Origin: an uncultured Eubacteriales bacterium | Lineage (GTDB): Bacteria > Bacillota > Clostridia > Lachnospirales > Lachnospiraceae | Reading direction: 5' to 3' | Assembly (NCBI GenBank): GCA_902772745.1 | Contig: CACYBV010000224.1 | Span: forward strand, 1-17,109 | Length of the DNA: 17,109 nt | Shown: piece after piece, positions 1 to 8,204 of the stretch | How positions within the stretch are numbered: position 1 is the first letter of the stretch | How the letters are laid out: each line of letters starts with the position of its first letter | Translations under genes and position numbers: made by a program | Notes under the pieces: model-generated | What the model was told of the DNA's origin: nothing | Seen by the model: only the letters and a program-made list of their open reading frames with translations | Databases searched by the model: none

Positions 1-768
1 CATCTGCCCGAGGGTCGACATGCCCGAAAGCACGACGAGGATGTTGTCGAGACTCGCCGCAAAACGCACCGCCCAGCTCGAATAGGACAGTCCGTTGTTT
101 TCCTTATCAAAGATTTCCTTCACGGAATCAATCGGATCCGCGAGGATTCCGCCTTTTACGGGCTCCATGACCGTGACCGGGACGCCGTGCGCTTTACAGA
201 TTTCCCAGTTCCTGCGGGACGCGACGCCCGGATTCTCCCAGTCCGCATAGTTCAGCTGCAGCTGGACGAACTCCACGTCCGGATGCGCCGTGAGAAGCTC
301 CTCGAGAAGTTCCGGATCCGCATGGAAGGAAAAGCCATAGTGTCTGATCTTGCCTTCCGCCTTTAACTGTTTCACGTAATCCCAGAGGTGGTAATTGTCG
401 TAAAGCGCGACATTGCTGCGCTGCAGCGCGTGCAGCAGGTAGAAATCAAAATACCCGGCGCCGGTGCGCTCCAGGCTGATTTCAAATTCCGACTTTGCGG
501 ATTCTTCGTCCTTCGCGAACATCGCCGCATTCAGCTTCGTCGCAAGCGTATAGCTGTCCCGGGGATAGCGCTCGACAAGTGCCTTCCTGGTCGCTTCCTC
601 AGATCCCTGATACACAAAAGCCGTGTCAAAATAGGTTCCGCCGGCCGCAATGAAGCGGTCCACCATGTCGGAAACCTGCGGTACGTCGATCGACCCGTCC
701 GCAAGGCGCGGAAGCCGCATCAGGCCGAAGCCGAGTTTAAATCTGTTTTCATCAAAAATGTCTGACAT
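1..768 (-). CDS. Aldo/keto reductase, partial (C-terminus beyond the left edge)
   Basis: This is an NAD(P)H-dependent aldo/keto reductase of the TIM-barrel superfamily, and its substrate is unknown. The 256 visible codons read without a stop and begin MSDIFDENRFKLGFGLMRLP, a typical first strand of the family. The classical catalytic tetrad is visible as Asp48 (in YFDTA), Tyr53, Lys78 (in LATKLN) and His113 (in YLLHAL). The segments GKIRHYGFSFH (139-149) and VEFVQLQLNYADW (165-177) fit the group often annotated as 'predicted oxidoreductase of the aldo/keto reductase family' (COG1453). Members of that group commonly carry a C-terminal 4Fe-4S ferredoxin-like part, which would lie outside the window. 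The start at 768 is supported by a GGGAGGG ribosome binding site a few bases upstream. A separate promoter at 832-860 suggests it is transcribed independently of the next gene, whose stop lies 118 bases upstream. Family is confident; reaction is not. Confidence 0.9.
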   Translation of the reverse strand, partial: MSDIFDENRFKLGFGLMRLPRLADGSIDVPQVSDMVDRFIAAGGTYFDTAFVYQGSEEATRKALVERYPRDSYTLATKLNAAMFAKDEESAKSEFEISLERTGAGYFDFYLLHALQRSNVALYDNYHLWDYVKQLKAEGKIRHYGFSFHADPELLEELLTAHPDVEFVQLQLNYADWENPGVASRRNWEICKAHGVPVTVMEPVKGGILADPIDSVKEIFDKENNGLSYSSWAVRFAASLDNILVVLSGMSTLGQM

Positions 769-831
769 ATCTGTCCCTCCCTGAAGTTTTTTATCCGCAC
801 AGGCTGGTTTTCAAGCTTCCTTATGCACAAA

Positions 832-860
832 AGTATAGTCGATATTTCCTGTAAATGCAA
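832..860 (-). promoter_or_regulatory. Probable sigma-A promoter for the aldo/keto reductase gene
   Basis: On the minus strand a TATACT -10 box (837-832) follows a TTGCAT -35 box (860-855) with a spacer of exactly 17 bases. The -10 is a 5/6 match to consensus; the -35 matches only its first three bases. Transcription would start near 825, giving a leader of about 57 bases before the ATG at 768. The site sits in the 118-base gap after the CPBP gene, so the reductase probably has its own transcript. Confidence 0.5.
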
Positions 861-886
861 GCGTTTCCGGGATTATTCCGAACGCC

Positions 887-2146
887 TTAACCGGTTTTGT
901 TTCCTGTTTCGGCGGTTTTCCGAGCTGTTTTTGGGGAAAGTCCGGGACTTTTCCGCCAGACCTTTGCAAACAGGATCAGAAGCAGCACAACCGCGCCGAT
1001 AAACGCAGCAAAACAGAAGCCTGCAGGAACCGATTTCATATTCATCAGCGTCTTCCGGACGGCCGGAAGCGTTTTCAGCTTTCCGAAGATATCCGACGAA
1101 TTATCGGAATACGCCAGGATCGTAACAAAATTCAAGCAGAAATGGATCAGCACGGTATAACGGATCCTGCCGCAGTATTCGTAAACCGTGCCCACGATAA
1201 GCGCAAACATAACGGTGTAGACAAACTGCCCGAGGTTCCGGTGCCATACGCCGAAAAATACTGCGGTAATAAGAAGCGCCGCAATATACGGCATCCCGGC
1301 CTTTCGCAGATGGCGCTGGATAAGGCCACGGAAAGCCACCTCCTCGATAATCGGCGCAAAAATCACAGAGACAATACACATGCCGATATAGAAAGCATCG
1401 TTCCTGCAGAAACGGTCCACATACTGCACTGCGCTTTTGGAAAAGGAATTCAGGACCGCCATCATGGAGGCGGAAGCCGCTGTGACAAGGAGTCCGATCA
1501 TAATGCAGATACCGGCGGAAATCCCCGTACGCGCAAGTTCCGAACCCGCGCGTTTCGGTTCATGAAACCATTCCGCAAGAACCTTTCCCGCGCAGGGCAG
1601 AAGCCAGGTCGCCGCCGCGAGGACAGCAGAAACCGGGCTCAGCGCCGGATATACGCCTTTCGCCCATGAAATAAAGCGGGTCAGGCCTTTTCCGGTCCGT
1701 TTGAACAGAAGCGTATGCAGCGTTGATGCCGATAAGATCATGAGAAGAGCTGCAAAAAGGACAAGCACAGCGCTCGCGATCCGGTAAATCAGCCGGATCG
1801 TTCCGGTCCATTTCACAAAGCGTCCCGCCGTATCCGGAACGAGCACCGTCAGCCAGAATGCAAAGAACAGAAGCGGTGCGAGATCGAGGTAGATTCTGCC
1901 GGACGCGACCCCCTGCTTCGCTGTGAAAAGGCTGAAGATCCGGTCAATGTAGCCTGCGGATATATTCTGGCGGAAGAGCCGTGCGGAATCCCATTTTCTG
2001 CATGCGAAATAGAGCCAGCCCGCGCCCAGAAGAAGCACCGCCGCAATCATAAGGATCTTTTTCAGGATCCGCATTTTACCGCCGCCGTACGCTGTTGCTG
2101 CGGATTCCCGGAATTTATTCTTTTTGTCATGATTTTCCATATTCAT
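887..2146 (-). CDS. CPBP family intramembrane metalloprotease homologue
   Basis: This is a multi-pass membrane protein of the CPBP (CAAX protease and bacteriocin-processing, 'Abi') family, 419 residues from this start. The three family motifs are intact in the C-terminal half: EEVAFRG (Glu268, Glu269, Arg273), FxxxH (Phe298, His302) and HxxxN (His335, Asn339). In characterised members these form the zinc-dependent active site within the membrane. About six to eight hydrophobic segments are visible, including roughly residues 27-46, 88-103, 120-145, 168-185, 206-232, 254-267, 286-300 and 382-397. Members process prenylated proteins or peptides or give bacteriocin self-immunity; nothing here identifies the target. 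The start is uncertain: no strong ribosome binding site precedes 2146, and Met25 (MRILKKILM, just before the first hydrophobic segment, ATG at 2074) is a credible alternative. It lies 72 bases downstream of the dipeptidase gene, so they may share a transcript. Confidence 0.85.
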   Translation of the reverse strand: MNMENHDKKNKFRESAATAYGGGKMRILKKILMIAAVLLLGAGWLYFACRKWDSARLFRQNISAGYIDRIFSLFTAKQGVASGRIYLDLAPLLFFAFWLTVLVPDTAGRFVKWTGTIRLIYRIASAVLVLFAALLMILSASTLHTLLFKRTGKGLTRFISWAKGVYPALSPVSAVLAAATWLLPCAGKVLAEWFHEPKRAGSELARTGISAGICIMIGLLVTAASASMMAVLNSFSKSAVQYVDRFCRNDAFYIGMCIVSVIFAPIIEEVAFRGLIQRHLRKAGMPYIAALLITAVFFGVWHRNLGQFVYTVMFALIVGTVYEYCGRIRYTVLIHFCLNFVTILAYSDNSSDIFGKLKTLPAVRKTLMNMKSVPAGFCFAAFIGAVVLLLILFAKVWRKSPGLSPKTARKTAETGNKTG

Positions 2147-2218
2147 GTTTCACGCCCGTTCTTTTTCGTAAGTGACTGATTCTTTCTGATTATCCCGCAC
2201 CGGAAGAATGTACGGGGA

Positions 2219-3682
2219 TCAGACGGGGGTTCCAGGATATTCATTTTCTTCCGGTGTTCCGGCTGTTTCCTCGTCCTCCGCAAGCCGCAGGATCGACAGC
2301 AGGTAAATCTTAAAGGCCTGAAGCCAGCTTTCGATATGGAGCACCTCATCCGGGCCGTGCGCGCCGCCGTGGCCTTCAGGCAGAAACTCCGGCTTTACGC
2401 CGTTTCGAAGCCCCGGACCGAAGGAAACCGCCCCGGGAATCACACGGCTGTAAGTTCCGCCGCCCATCGCATAAGGTTCGTCCTCCCTTCCGGTAATCTC
2501 CCGGTAGCAGTCCTGCAGGATCCGGACCCGCGGATCTTCTTTATCGATATAGAAAGGTTTTTCGATCGAAAGCGATTCCAGAACGGCCCCGTTTTCCGAA
2601 AGCAGTTTTTTGAAGCTTTCCGTCATCGCATCGATCGGCGCACTGACCGGATAACGGATGTCGAGGAAAATATGAATCCCCCGGTCATCCGTCCGAAACA
2701 CGCCCGCGTTTGAGGACAGCTGTCCGCTGATTTCGTCCTCACAGGCGAATCCCATGCCCTCGCCGAATGGATTCCGGAAGGTTTTCGCGATAAAGGAAAG
2801 GCCCAGGATGTCAAATCTGTCCTGCGGAAGCGCTTCAAAAACCTGCTCCGCGAGTTTCGTCGCCGCATTGTCCGTGCCCTGCGGGAAGGCCGCGTGTCCG
2901 CCCCGGCCTTTTGCATGGATCCGTACCGTTCCGTCCCCCTGATCCTCTGCGGTGAGATCTGCATAATCCGCAAGCAGCGCCGTAATCTCCGCAGCGTCTC
3001 CCCGGATACATAAGAACGCTTCTCCCGGGCAGGCGTTCCGGACGTTTCCCGCGGAAAAGTCCAGGATATCCGCGCCTTTCGGCACACAGATGTCCGCGTT
3101 CCAGCCGCCCTTCTGTGCGAAGCACACGGGGAATCCGCAGTCCGCGACAATCCCGAAGTCCGGAAGTTTCCCGCCCTGCGCCTGATACTGCTTAAAATCA
3201 TCCATCCCGGTCTCTTCCGCGCAGCCGAACATCATGCGGAAGCTCTTTTTAAGCCGAATCCTGTGTTCCTTCATATAGCGCATCAGGTACAGGCCGATGA
3301 CCGCGGCCGCCTTGTTGTCGTCCGCGCCCCGCCCGATCACGAATCCGTCTTTTATAAGCGGATTATAAGGCTCGTAAATCCAGCCCGGCCCTTCCGGAAC
3401 CACATCGAGGTGTGCGTAGAAACCGAGCTCTTCTTCCTGATCCCCGTACCAGGCCGAGCCGACATATCCGCCGTGGTTTTCCGTACGGAAGCCGAAAGAT
3501 CCGAAACGTTCCAGCGCGAAATCCAGCATTTTTCGGGCATCCGGCCCGTAAGGCGCACCGGGCTCAGCAAGGTCCGCGCGCGATACCGAGGGACGGCGCA
3601 CGAATTCCATCAGCTCCTCCGTCATTTCCTCCCGGTGCGATTCGACCCACTCATCAATCTTCCGTTCCCTGTCTTCCTTCAT
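2219..3682 (-). CDS. M20 family dipeptidase, PepV/Sapep type
   Basis: This is a cytoplasmic metallo-dipeptidase of the M20 family, closest to the PepV/Sapep group, which cleaves dipeptides, carnosine-like compounds and related amide bonds with two Zn2+ or Mn2+ ions. All the expected metal and catalytic residues are visible: His91 and Asp93 (HLDVVPEG), Asp121 (GRGADDNK), the Glu156-Glu157 pair (CAEETG), Asp181 (DCGFP) and a C-terminal His442 (GGAHGPDE). The spacing and the 487-residue length match PepV-type enzymes of about 470 residues. The lid domain holds HAAFPQGTDNAA. The glycine-rich GGGTYSRVIPGAVSFG near the C-terminus is typical of the substrate-binding region. An acidic, proline-containing tail of about 20 residues follows the fold. 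The start at 3682 is well set by AAAGGAG 5-6 bases upstream. It lies 147 bases downstream of the helicase gene; I saw no convincing promoter in that gap. Confidence 0.92.
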   Translation of the reverse strand: MKEDRERKIDEWVESHREEMTEELMEFVRRPSVSRADLAEPGAPYGPDARKMLDFALERFGSFGFRTENHGGYVGSAWYGDQEEELGFYAHLDVVPEGPGWIYEPYNPLIKDGFVIGRGADDNKAAAVIGLYLMRYMKEHRIRLKKSFRMMFGCAEETGMDDFKQYQAQGGKLPDFGIVADCGFPVCFAQKGGWNADICVPKGADILDFSAGNVRNACPGEAFLCIRGDAAEITALLADYADLTAEDQGDGTVRIHAKGRGGHAAFPQGTDNAATKLAEQVFEALPQDRFDILGLSFIAKTFRNPFGEGMGFACEDEISGQLSSNAGVFRTDDRGIHIFLDIRYPVSAPIDAMTESFKKLLSENGAVLESLSIEKPFYIDKEDPRVRILQDCYREITGREDEPYAMGGGTYSRVIPGAVSFGPGLRNGVKPEFLPEGHGGAHGPDEVLHIESWLQAFKIYLLSILRLAEDEETAGTPEENEYPGTPV

Positions 3683-3829
3683 GCTGTCTCCTTTCCCCGA
3701 TCTCCTGATAATCTGAAATTTATCCTGGTTCTTCCCGTTCCTGCATAAAATTATGATCTGAGTATCGCAGTCCCGGCCTCATTTCCGCTGCCCGGCGGGA
3801 GGCGATGTCCCCGGCTGTATCTCTTGCTC

Positions 3830-5398
3830 TCACCTTCTCATATACCGGTTCCGATAACAGCGCTCGCACATCGAATACGGATGGTTCCACGGAAGTTTCC
3901 TTCCGCAGTACCTGCAGCGCCGGGGCCGAAGCTTCTGCGTCGCCAGCACCTTCATGATCCGGCCCGAAATCTGATTCTTCCTTGCCATCAGTTCCGCAAG
4001 GTATTCCGTATGCGAGAACCGGTCGCAGTAGCTGTACAGAAGGTCACAGAGCCGGAACATTTTCTCGAGTTCTTCGAGATTGCTCCCGGCATCTTCGACG
4101 GCTTTCTCCGATGGCAGGTACTTTTTCACCGGATACATTCTCCCGCGGCTTTCCGCCGCGCACATCAGTTTCCAGTGCCCCAGAAGAAAGCGGTCCTCTT
4201 CATCGAATGTCAGCGTAATGCAGCGGTACAGAAACTGCTTGTCCTGCGACAGGTCCCGAATCATCCGGCAGAGCGCGATCATACGCTTTGTATCCGCACG
4301 CACATAACCCGGCCGGATCCGCACGCGGTCCCAACGCTCCAGAATCTCCGTGAGTCCCGCGGGGATTGAGAGCAGCGACTCCGGGAAATCAATGACCGCA
4401 TCGGTAAGCGGCTCGAAGTCCGAAAAAAGCGCTCCGGCGATCGTCTTCCGTGAATTCTCAGAGGTCACAAAGCCTTCGTCGTAGATCCCGAAGCGCCCCG
4501 CGCGTCCCGCAATCTGTTTGATTTCCTCTGTATTCAGCGGCCGCCGCACGATCCCGTCGTATTTCTCGGTCTCAAGAAACACAATCCGCCGGATCGGAAG
4601 ATTCATCCCCATCCCGATCGCGTCGGTCGCGACCACGACATCGGTTTCGCCCGACGAAAACAGCCGCGCCTGCTCGTGCCGGACATCATAGGGCAGCGCA
4701 CCGTAAATAATGCTCGTCCTGAAACCCCGCTCATGAAGCTCCGCCGCAACCGCATGGACGTTGTTTCTCGAAAAAACGATCAGCGCGTCGCCTTTCCTCG
4801 TATCCTGTTCCATGTGATAGCGCGAAGTTTCGCAGAGAAGCGGCGTCATCCGCTCATGGCGGACGATTTCACAGTCGTCGCCGCATTCACCGATCATCCT
4901 GACAAGAAGTTTCTCCGCCGGCGGTGCCGCGCAGACATGCACCTCTTTTGCGCAGACGCCGAGTACCGCCGCCGTCCACGAACCTCCCCGGTCCCTGTCC
5001 GCAAGCATCTGCGCCTCGTCGATCACCGCGCAGGGATACTCTTTCTGCAGATTCAGCATCTCGATCGTGGAAGCCGTAAATGCCGCACCGGGTACATCAT
5101 AACGCTCCTCGCCCGTAAGAAGCGAACAGGGGTATCCGTCCCGGTTCATCTGTTCATACTGCTCGTACGCAAGAAGCCTGAGAGGTCCCAGATAGCACCC
5201 CCCGCCGGCTTTTCTCAGCGCTTCCATCGCATCATGCGTCTTTCCCGAATTTGTCGGCCCGATATGAAGCACAAAGCGGCGCCGGATTTCCCGCGCCTGA
5301 GGATAAAGGTCGATATAGTCCGCCGGGATCTGCTGCAGCAGCAGTTTCTGCAGGTTTCCGTCCTTTCTGCGATGATATTTTTTCCTGGTCTCTGTCAT
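3830..5398 (-). CDS. Suv3-like SF2 RNA helicase with C-terminal zinc ribbon
   Basis: This is a superfamily 2 ATP-dependent helicase resembling the mitochondrial RNA helicase Suv3, 522 residues. Walker A is HIGPTNSGKT (residues 45-54). The Suv3 hallmark GCYLGPLRLLAYE (67-79) and LLTGEE (93-98) follow. Motif II is DEAQ (127-130) rather than DEAD or DEAH. The second RecA domain has LIVFSRNN (206-213), VVVATDAIGMGMNLP (254-268) and motif VI QIAGRAGRFG (295-304). The protein ends in a probable zinc ribbon, C495xxC498 and C511xxC514, amid many Arg and Lys residues. In mitochondria Suv3 unwinds RNA for degradation; the role of bacterial relatives is poorly defined, so a job in RNA turnover is inference. 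The ATG at 5398 is forced because an in-frame TGA lies 6 bases upstream, yet no clear Shine-Dalgarno sequence precedes it. It follows the regulator gene by 87 bases on the same strand and may be read through from it. Confidence 0.88.
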   Translation of the reverse strand: MTETRKKYHRRKDGNLQKLLLQQIPADYIDLYPQAREIRRRFVLHIGPTNSGKTHDAMEALRKAGGGCYLGPLRLLAYEQYEQMNRDGYPCSLLTGEERYDVPGAAFTASTIEMLNLQKEYPCAVIDEAQMLADRDRGGSWTAAVLGVCAKEVHVCAAPPAEKLLVRMIGECGDDCEIVRHERMTPLLCETSRYHMEQDTRKGDALIVFSRNNVHAVAAELHERGFRTSIIYGALPYDVRHEQARLFSSGETDVVVATDAIGMGMNLPIRRIVFLETEKYDGIVRRPLNTEEIKQIAGRAGRFGIYDEGFVTSENSRKTIAGALFSDFEPLTDAVIDFPESLLSIPAGLTEILERWDRVRIRPGYVRADTKRMIALCRMIRDLSQDKQFLYRCITLTFDEEDRFLLGHWKLMCAAESRGRMYPVKKYLPSEKAVEDAGSNLEELEKMFRLCDLLYSYCDRFSHTEYLAELMARKNQISGRIMKVLATQKLRPRRCRYCGRKLPWNHPYSMCERCYRNRYMRR

Positions 5399-5485
5399 AA
5401 GTCAAATACCGGATTCGGGGCTTGCCAGCGTACCGCCCGGGTTCGCATCCGCAAATTCACAGGCAGTTCCCCTGGCCTGCCCATG

Positions 5486-6220
5486 TCATCCGCGGTAAAG
5501 CTGCGGCGTTGTCCCGACTGTTTTCTTGAACTGCCTGTAAAAATACGAAAGATTCGGAATCCCCACTTTTTCCGCGATCTGGTTGATGGGCATCGTCGTA
5601 TTTTTCAGATAATACTTCGCCTGATCCATGCGGACGGAAGTGATGTAGGAAGTCAGCGTATTGCCGAATTCCTTGTGGAAAGCAAAGGAAAGATAATCCG
5701 GATTCAGGTGCATCGCCTCCGCGATCTCCACCCGGCTCAGGCCCGGATCGGAAAGATGGTCGTGGATGTAGCTTTGGACCGAGGTGACAAATTCACTCCC
5801 TCTGAGCTTCATATCATCCTGCGGATCTCGTTTCGGGCCTTCCATTTTGGAACGGACAAAATCCACTGCCCGCGAAAGTTCATAGTTCAGCGCCTGCTTT
5901 CCGATCGGTTTGAGGAGGTAGTTAAAGCAGTGATAGCGGATCGCCTCCTGCGCGTAATCAAAGCGCTGATGCCCCGACAGGATAATCGTCGTCAGCCGGC
6001 GTCTCTCTAGGCGCAGCTTTTCCAGGAGCTCAAGTCCCGTTTCCTTGGGCATTTCCACATCCACCAGAAGCAGGTCAACATCCTCATGCTCGATGATTTT
6101 CCGGCCCTGCTCCGCGCCGTAGGCCGTAAAGATCCTGTCGATCCCCAGGGCTTCTTTGTCAATCATTTCCACCAGGCCCTGAACAATATAGTATTCGTCG
6201 TCAATTATCAGCAGATTCAT
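5486..6220 (-). CDS. YesN-like response regulator (receiver plus AraC-type HTH)
   Basis: This is a transcription regulator of 244 residues with an N-terminal receiver domain (about 1-120) and a C-terminal AraC/XylS double helix-turn-helix (about 145-244). Receiver residues are visible: acidic pair Asp7-Asp8, phospho-acceptor Asp54 in LLLVDVEMP, the switch Ser82 in IILSGH and Lys104 in NYLLKPIG. The DNA-binding part has LSRVEIAEAMHLNPDYLS followed by the second HTH at INQIAEKVGIPNLSYFYRQFKK and the usual PQLYR ending. YesN regulators are often longer, with an extra linker domain; this one is compact. Its ATG overlaps the stop of the upstream kinase gene (ATGA, 6220-6217), so translation is coupled and the kinase is its natural partner. 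By position and family it should activate the divergent sugar-importer operon that starts at 8276. Confidence is high for family and for partnership, moderate for the target. Confidence 0.93.
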   Translation of the reverse strand: MNLLIIDDEYYIVQGLVEMIDKEALGIDRIFTAYGAEQGRKIIEHEDVDLLLVDVEMPKETGLELLEKLRLERRRLTTIILSGHQRFDYAQEAIRYHCFNYLLKPIGKQALNYELSRAVDFVRSKMEGPKRDPQDDMKLRGSEFVTSVQSYIHDHLSDPGLSRVEIAEAMHLNPDYLSFAFHKEFGNTLTSYITSVRMDQAKYYLKNTTMPINQIAEKVGIPNLSYFYRQFKKTVGTTPQLYRG

Positions 6221-8073
6221 CGCATTTCTCCGTCTTGCTGTTTTACAGCGGGAACCTGTCCCTGCGGTTCCTTATATTCTGTATAAGGGAAGGTGATCTC
6301 CACCGAGAGTCCCATCCCCTCTTCATTCCGGAATTTCATTTCCGCGCGTTCTCCGAGAAGCAGCCGCAGCCGCAGGGCCGTATTGTAAAGGCCGATGCCG
6401 GTTCCTTTCTCCGTCACTTCGGGATGCTCGAAGATGTGGTTGTATTTCTCAAGGTTTTCCTCCGAAAGGCCGGTACCGGAATCCGTATGCGTCAGCCGGA
6501 CGTAAGATTCTTCCTCCCGGTAAAAAATCTCCGCCCGTACCCGGATCAGAAACGGTTCACCCATAATCAGTCCCGTTTTTACCGAGTTCTCCGTGAGCGT
6601 TAAAAGGATCAGCGGGAAAACCGACGCTTCCATCACATCCTCGCCGGCCTGAAGATCAAAAGAAAGCGTTTCCGGGTATCGGTACTGCGTAAGCAGGATG
6701 TAGTTCTGGAGATATTCAAGCTCCTCCGAAAGCGGGACGACATCCCGGTCAGACAGTGTATACCGCAGGTGCGAGGACAGGGTTGTAATGATCTGACTGG
6801 TCATTTCCGAGCGGGCCGGGTTCTGCGCCGACATGAAAATCGTGTTGAGGCAATTGATCAGAAAATGCGGCGCCACCTGGTTTTTCAGGGCTTTGAGCTC
6901 AAATTCGCGCGCTTCGATCTCCTTTTCATAGATGCCGATCCGAAGGTCCCTGATTTCCGAGATCAGCTGGTTGAAAGTGTCGATAATCCGGACCGTTTCC
7001 GTATAATCATTCGGCGGAACAACCTGGCCTTCGATGTTCCCTTTATGGATGTCTTCGGTCACCGCCATCAGTGACTCCGTCGGAATTGCGATGATGTTCC
7101 TGCTCATCCGGCTGAAGGCGATGAAGAAAACCGTCCCCCACAGGACCAGCAGACCGATCAGATAAAAGAGCGGTGTCATGGTCCTGATAAACTGCCGCTG
7201 CGGGAGAAGCACCGTGAAGCAGTAATTGGAAAAACTCTGCTCCGATGAAACCACAAGCCGCCTGCCAATGCCGGGAATACGGACGGAAACCGGTTTTTCC
7301 AGAGATTTCTGCAGGGGAATCCTGAGCTCCGCCCTGAAATCACCGGAATAGCCCTGATCGGAGAGGGACCTGCTGGCAAAAAGGATCTGGCCATCCCTGT
7401 CTGTAATCAGCTGGATCGCATCCGTACCGGAAAACTCCGAAAAACCGGGCAGCTCGTCAAGATCAATCCAGGCTCCGCCATAGATCGCGCCGTAACGAAA
7501 AACGCGCAGCAGAATGACACGGTTGTCAGAACGGGCTAAAAACCAGTTGTTCGGGATGTCTTCCGCCATTTTGCCGTTCTGAACATGAGTTTCCAGATAC
7601 TCCCGGATAAACGCCGGAAACAGATAGCCTTTGCTGGAATCATATCCGCCGGAATTATAAACCGGCAGAAACAGGTTTTTATTCGGGTAATAGAGATACT
7701 GGCCCTGGATCACGGAATGCAGCGTAATCCGGGTGGAAAGCATGTTCCGGATCCGCATGATGCATTTTGTCTCCTCGTTGCGGTCTTCTGTCGTCCGAAG
7801 CCGTATGATTTCCGGGTCGGTAGAGCAGCTTTCCATGAGAGACGCCAGATCTGAATCCAGTTCGGCAGAAAGCCTTTCATCATAAAATCGAAGAGAATCC
7901 TGAATCGTATGGTAGAAAGTCCTTCGGAAGCTGAAAAAAAGACTTGCGAAAACGCCGATCAGAAGCAGGATAAAGGCCAGCATGGCTGCGGCGAACTGGA
8001 CAGTAAAGCGCTCGAGAAGAGAGCGGCGGCGCTCCTGTCCAAAATGTTCCGGTTTTTTGTGTATTCTGCTCAT
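6217..8073 (-). CDS. YesM-like sensor histidine kinase
   Basis: This is a membrane sensor kinase of 618 residues. One transmembrane helix lies at about 26-48, a large extracytoplasmic sensing domain spans about 50-298, and a second helix lies at about 299-319. A HAMP-like linker comes next, then a His_kinase (YesM/LytS type) domain whose H-box is NQVAPHFLINCLN with the phosphorylated His at 403. The ATPase domain shows the N-box LTENSVKTG, the G1 box DSGTG and the G2 box GTGIGLYN. Against the usual NAxKHG and DNGxG boxes, the Lys-Thr-Gly and Asp-Ser-Gly forms are unusual but keep the key Asn and Asp. I chose the ATG at 8073, preceded by CAGGGCG at suitable spacing. A TTG at 8127 in the same frame would add 18 residues and looks less likely. 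It overlaps the regulator gene by 4 bases and is divergent from the importer genes. The ligand is probably an extracellular oligosaccharide (inference). Confidence 0.92.
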   Translation of the reverse strand: MSRIHKKPEHFGQERRRSLLERFTVQFAAAMLAFILLLIGVFASLFFSFRRTFYHTIQDSLRFYDERLSAELDSDLASLMESCSTDPEIIRLRTTEDRNEETKCIMRIRNMLSTRITLHSVIQGQYLYYPNKNLFLPVYNSGGYDSSKGYLFPAFIREYLETHVQNGKMAEDIPNNWFLARSDNRVILLRVFRYGAIYGGAWIDLDELPGFSEFSGTDAIQLITDRDGQILFASRSLSDQGYSGDFRAELRIPLQKSLEKPVSVRIPGIGRRLVVSSEQSFSNYCFTVLLPQRQFIRTMTPLFYLIGLLVLWGTVFFIAFSRMSRNIIAIPTESLMAVTEDIHKGNIEGQVVPPNDYTETVRIIDTFNQLISEIRDLRIGIYEKEIEAREFELKALKNQVAPHFLINCLNTIFMSAQNPARSEMTSQIITTLSSHLRYTLSDRDVVPLSEELEYLQNYILLTQYRYPETLSFDLQAGEDVMEASVFPLILLTLTENSVKTGLIMGEPFLIRVRAEIFYREEESYVRLTHTDSGTGLSEENLEKYNHIFEHPEVTEKGTGIGLYNTALRLRLLLGERAEMKFRNEEGMGLSVEITFPYTEYKEPQGQVPAVKQQDGEMR

Positions 8074-8113
8074 AATTCGCCCTGACAATCCACTGATAAA
8101 TGTATTAATTACC

Positions 8114-8135
8114 AAAGAATCTTGCAAAAGAATCT
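8114..8135 (+). repeat. 9-base direct repeat, candidate AraC-type operator
   Basis: AAAGAATCT occurs at 8114-8122 and again at 8127-8135, separated by TGCA, a 13-base period. AraC-family proteins bind direct half-sites, and this pair would sit about 55-76 bases upstream of a start driven by the TATACT at 8178. The 13-base period is not the usual 21-base one, so binding by the adjacent regulator is only a guess. Confidence 0.3.
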
Positions 8136-8175
8136 AAGAGTTGTGCATTTTACAAAGCGTCTTAATGTTGTAAAT

Positions 8176-8204
8176 ATTATACTAAGAAACTGCAGAAATG
8201 ACAA
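8176..8204 (-). promoter_or_regulatory. Sigma-A promoter for the sensor kinase/regulator operon
   Basis: On the minus strand a perfect TATAAT -10 (8181-8176) follows TTGTCA (8204-8199; 5/6 match to TTGACA) with a spacer of exactly 17 bases. Transcription would start near 8169, leaving a leader of about 95 bases before the kinase ATG at 8073. The strength of this promoter suggests the regulator pair is made constitutively. Confidence 0.65.

Noticed and set aside
4676..6010. A 444-codon plus-strand open frame across the helicase and regulator genes
   Set aside because: It spans two well-supported genes on the opposite strand, and its product is Arg-rich with no motif. It is a shadow of their codon usage.
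8074..8127. An extension of the sensor kinase from a TTG at 8127
   Set aside because: The ATG at 8073 has a reasonable CAGGGCG site ahead of it and starts shortly before the first membrane helix. The TTG has no clear site and the added 18 residues show no function.
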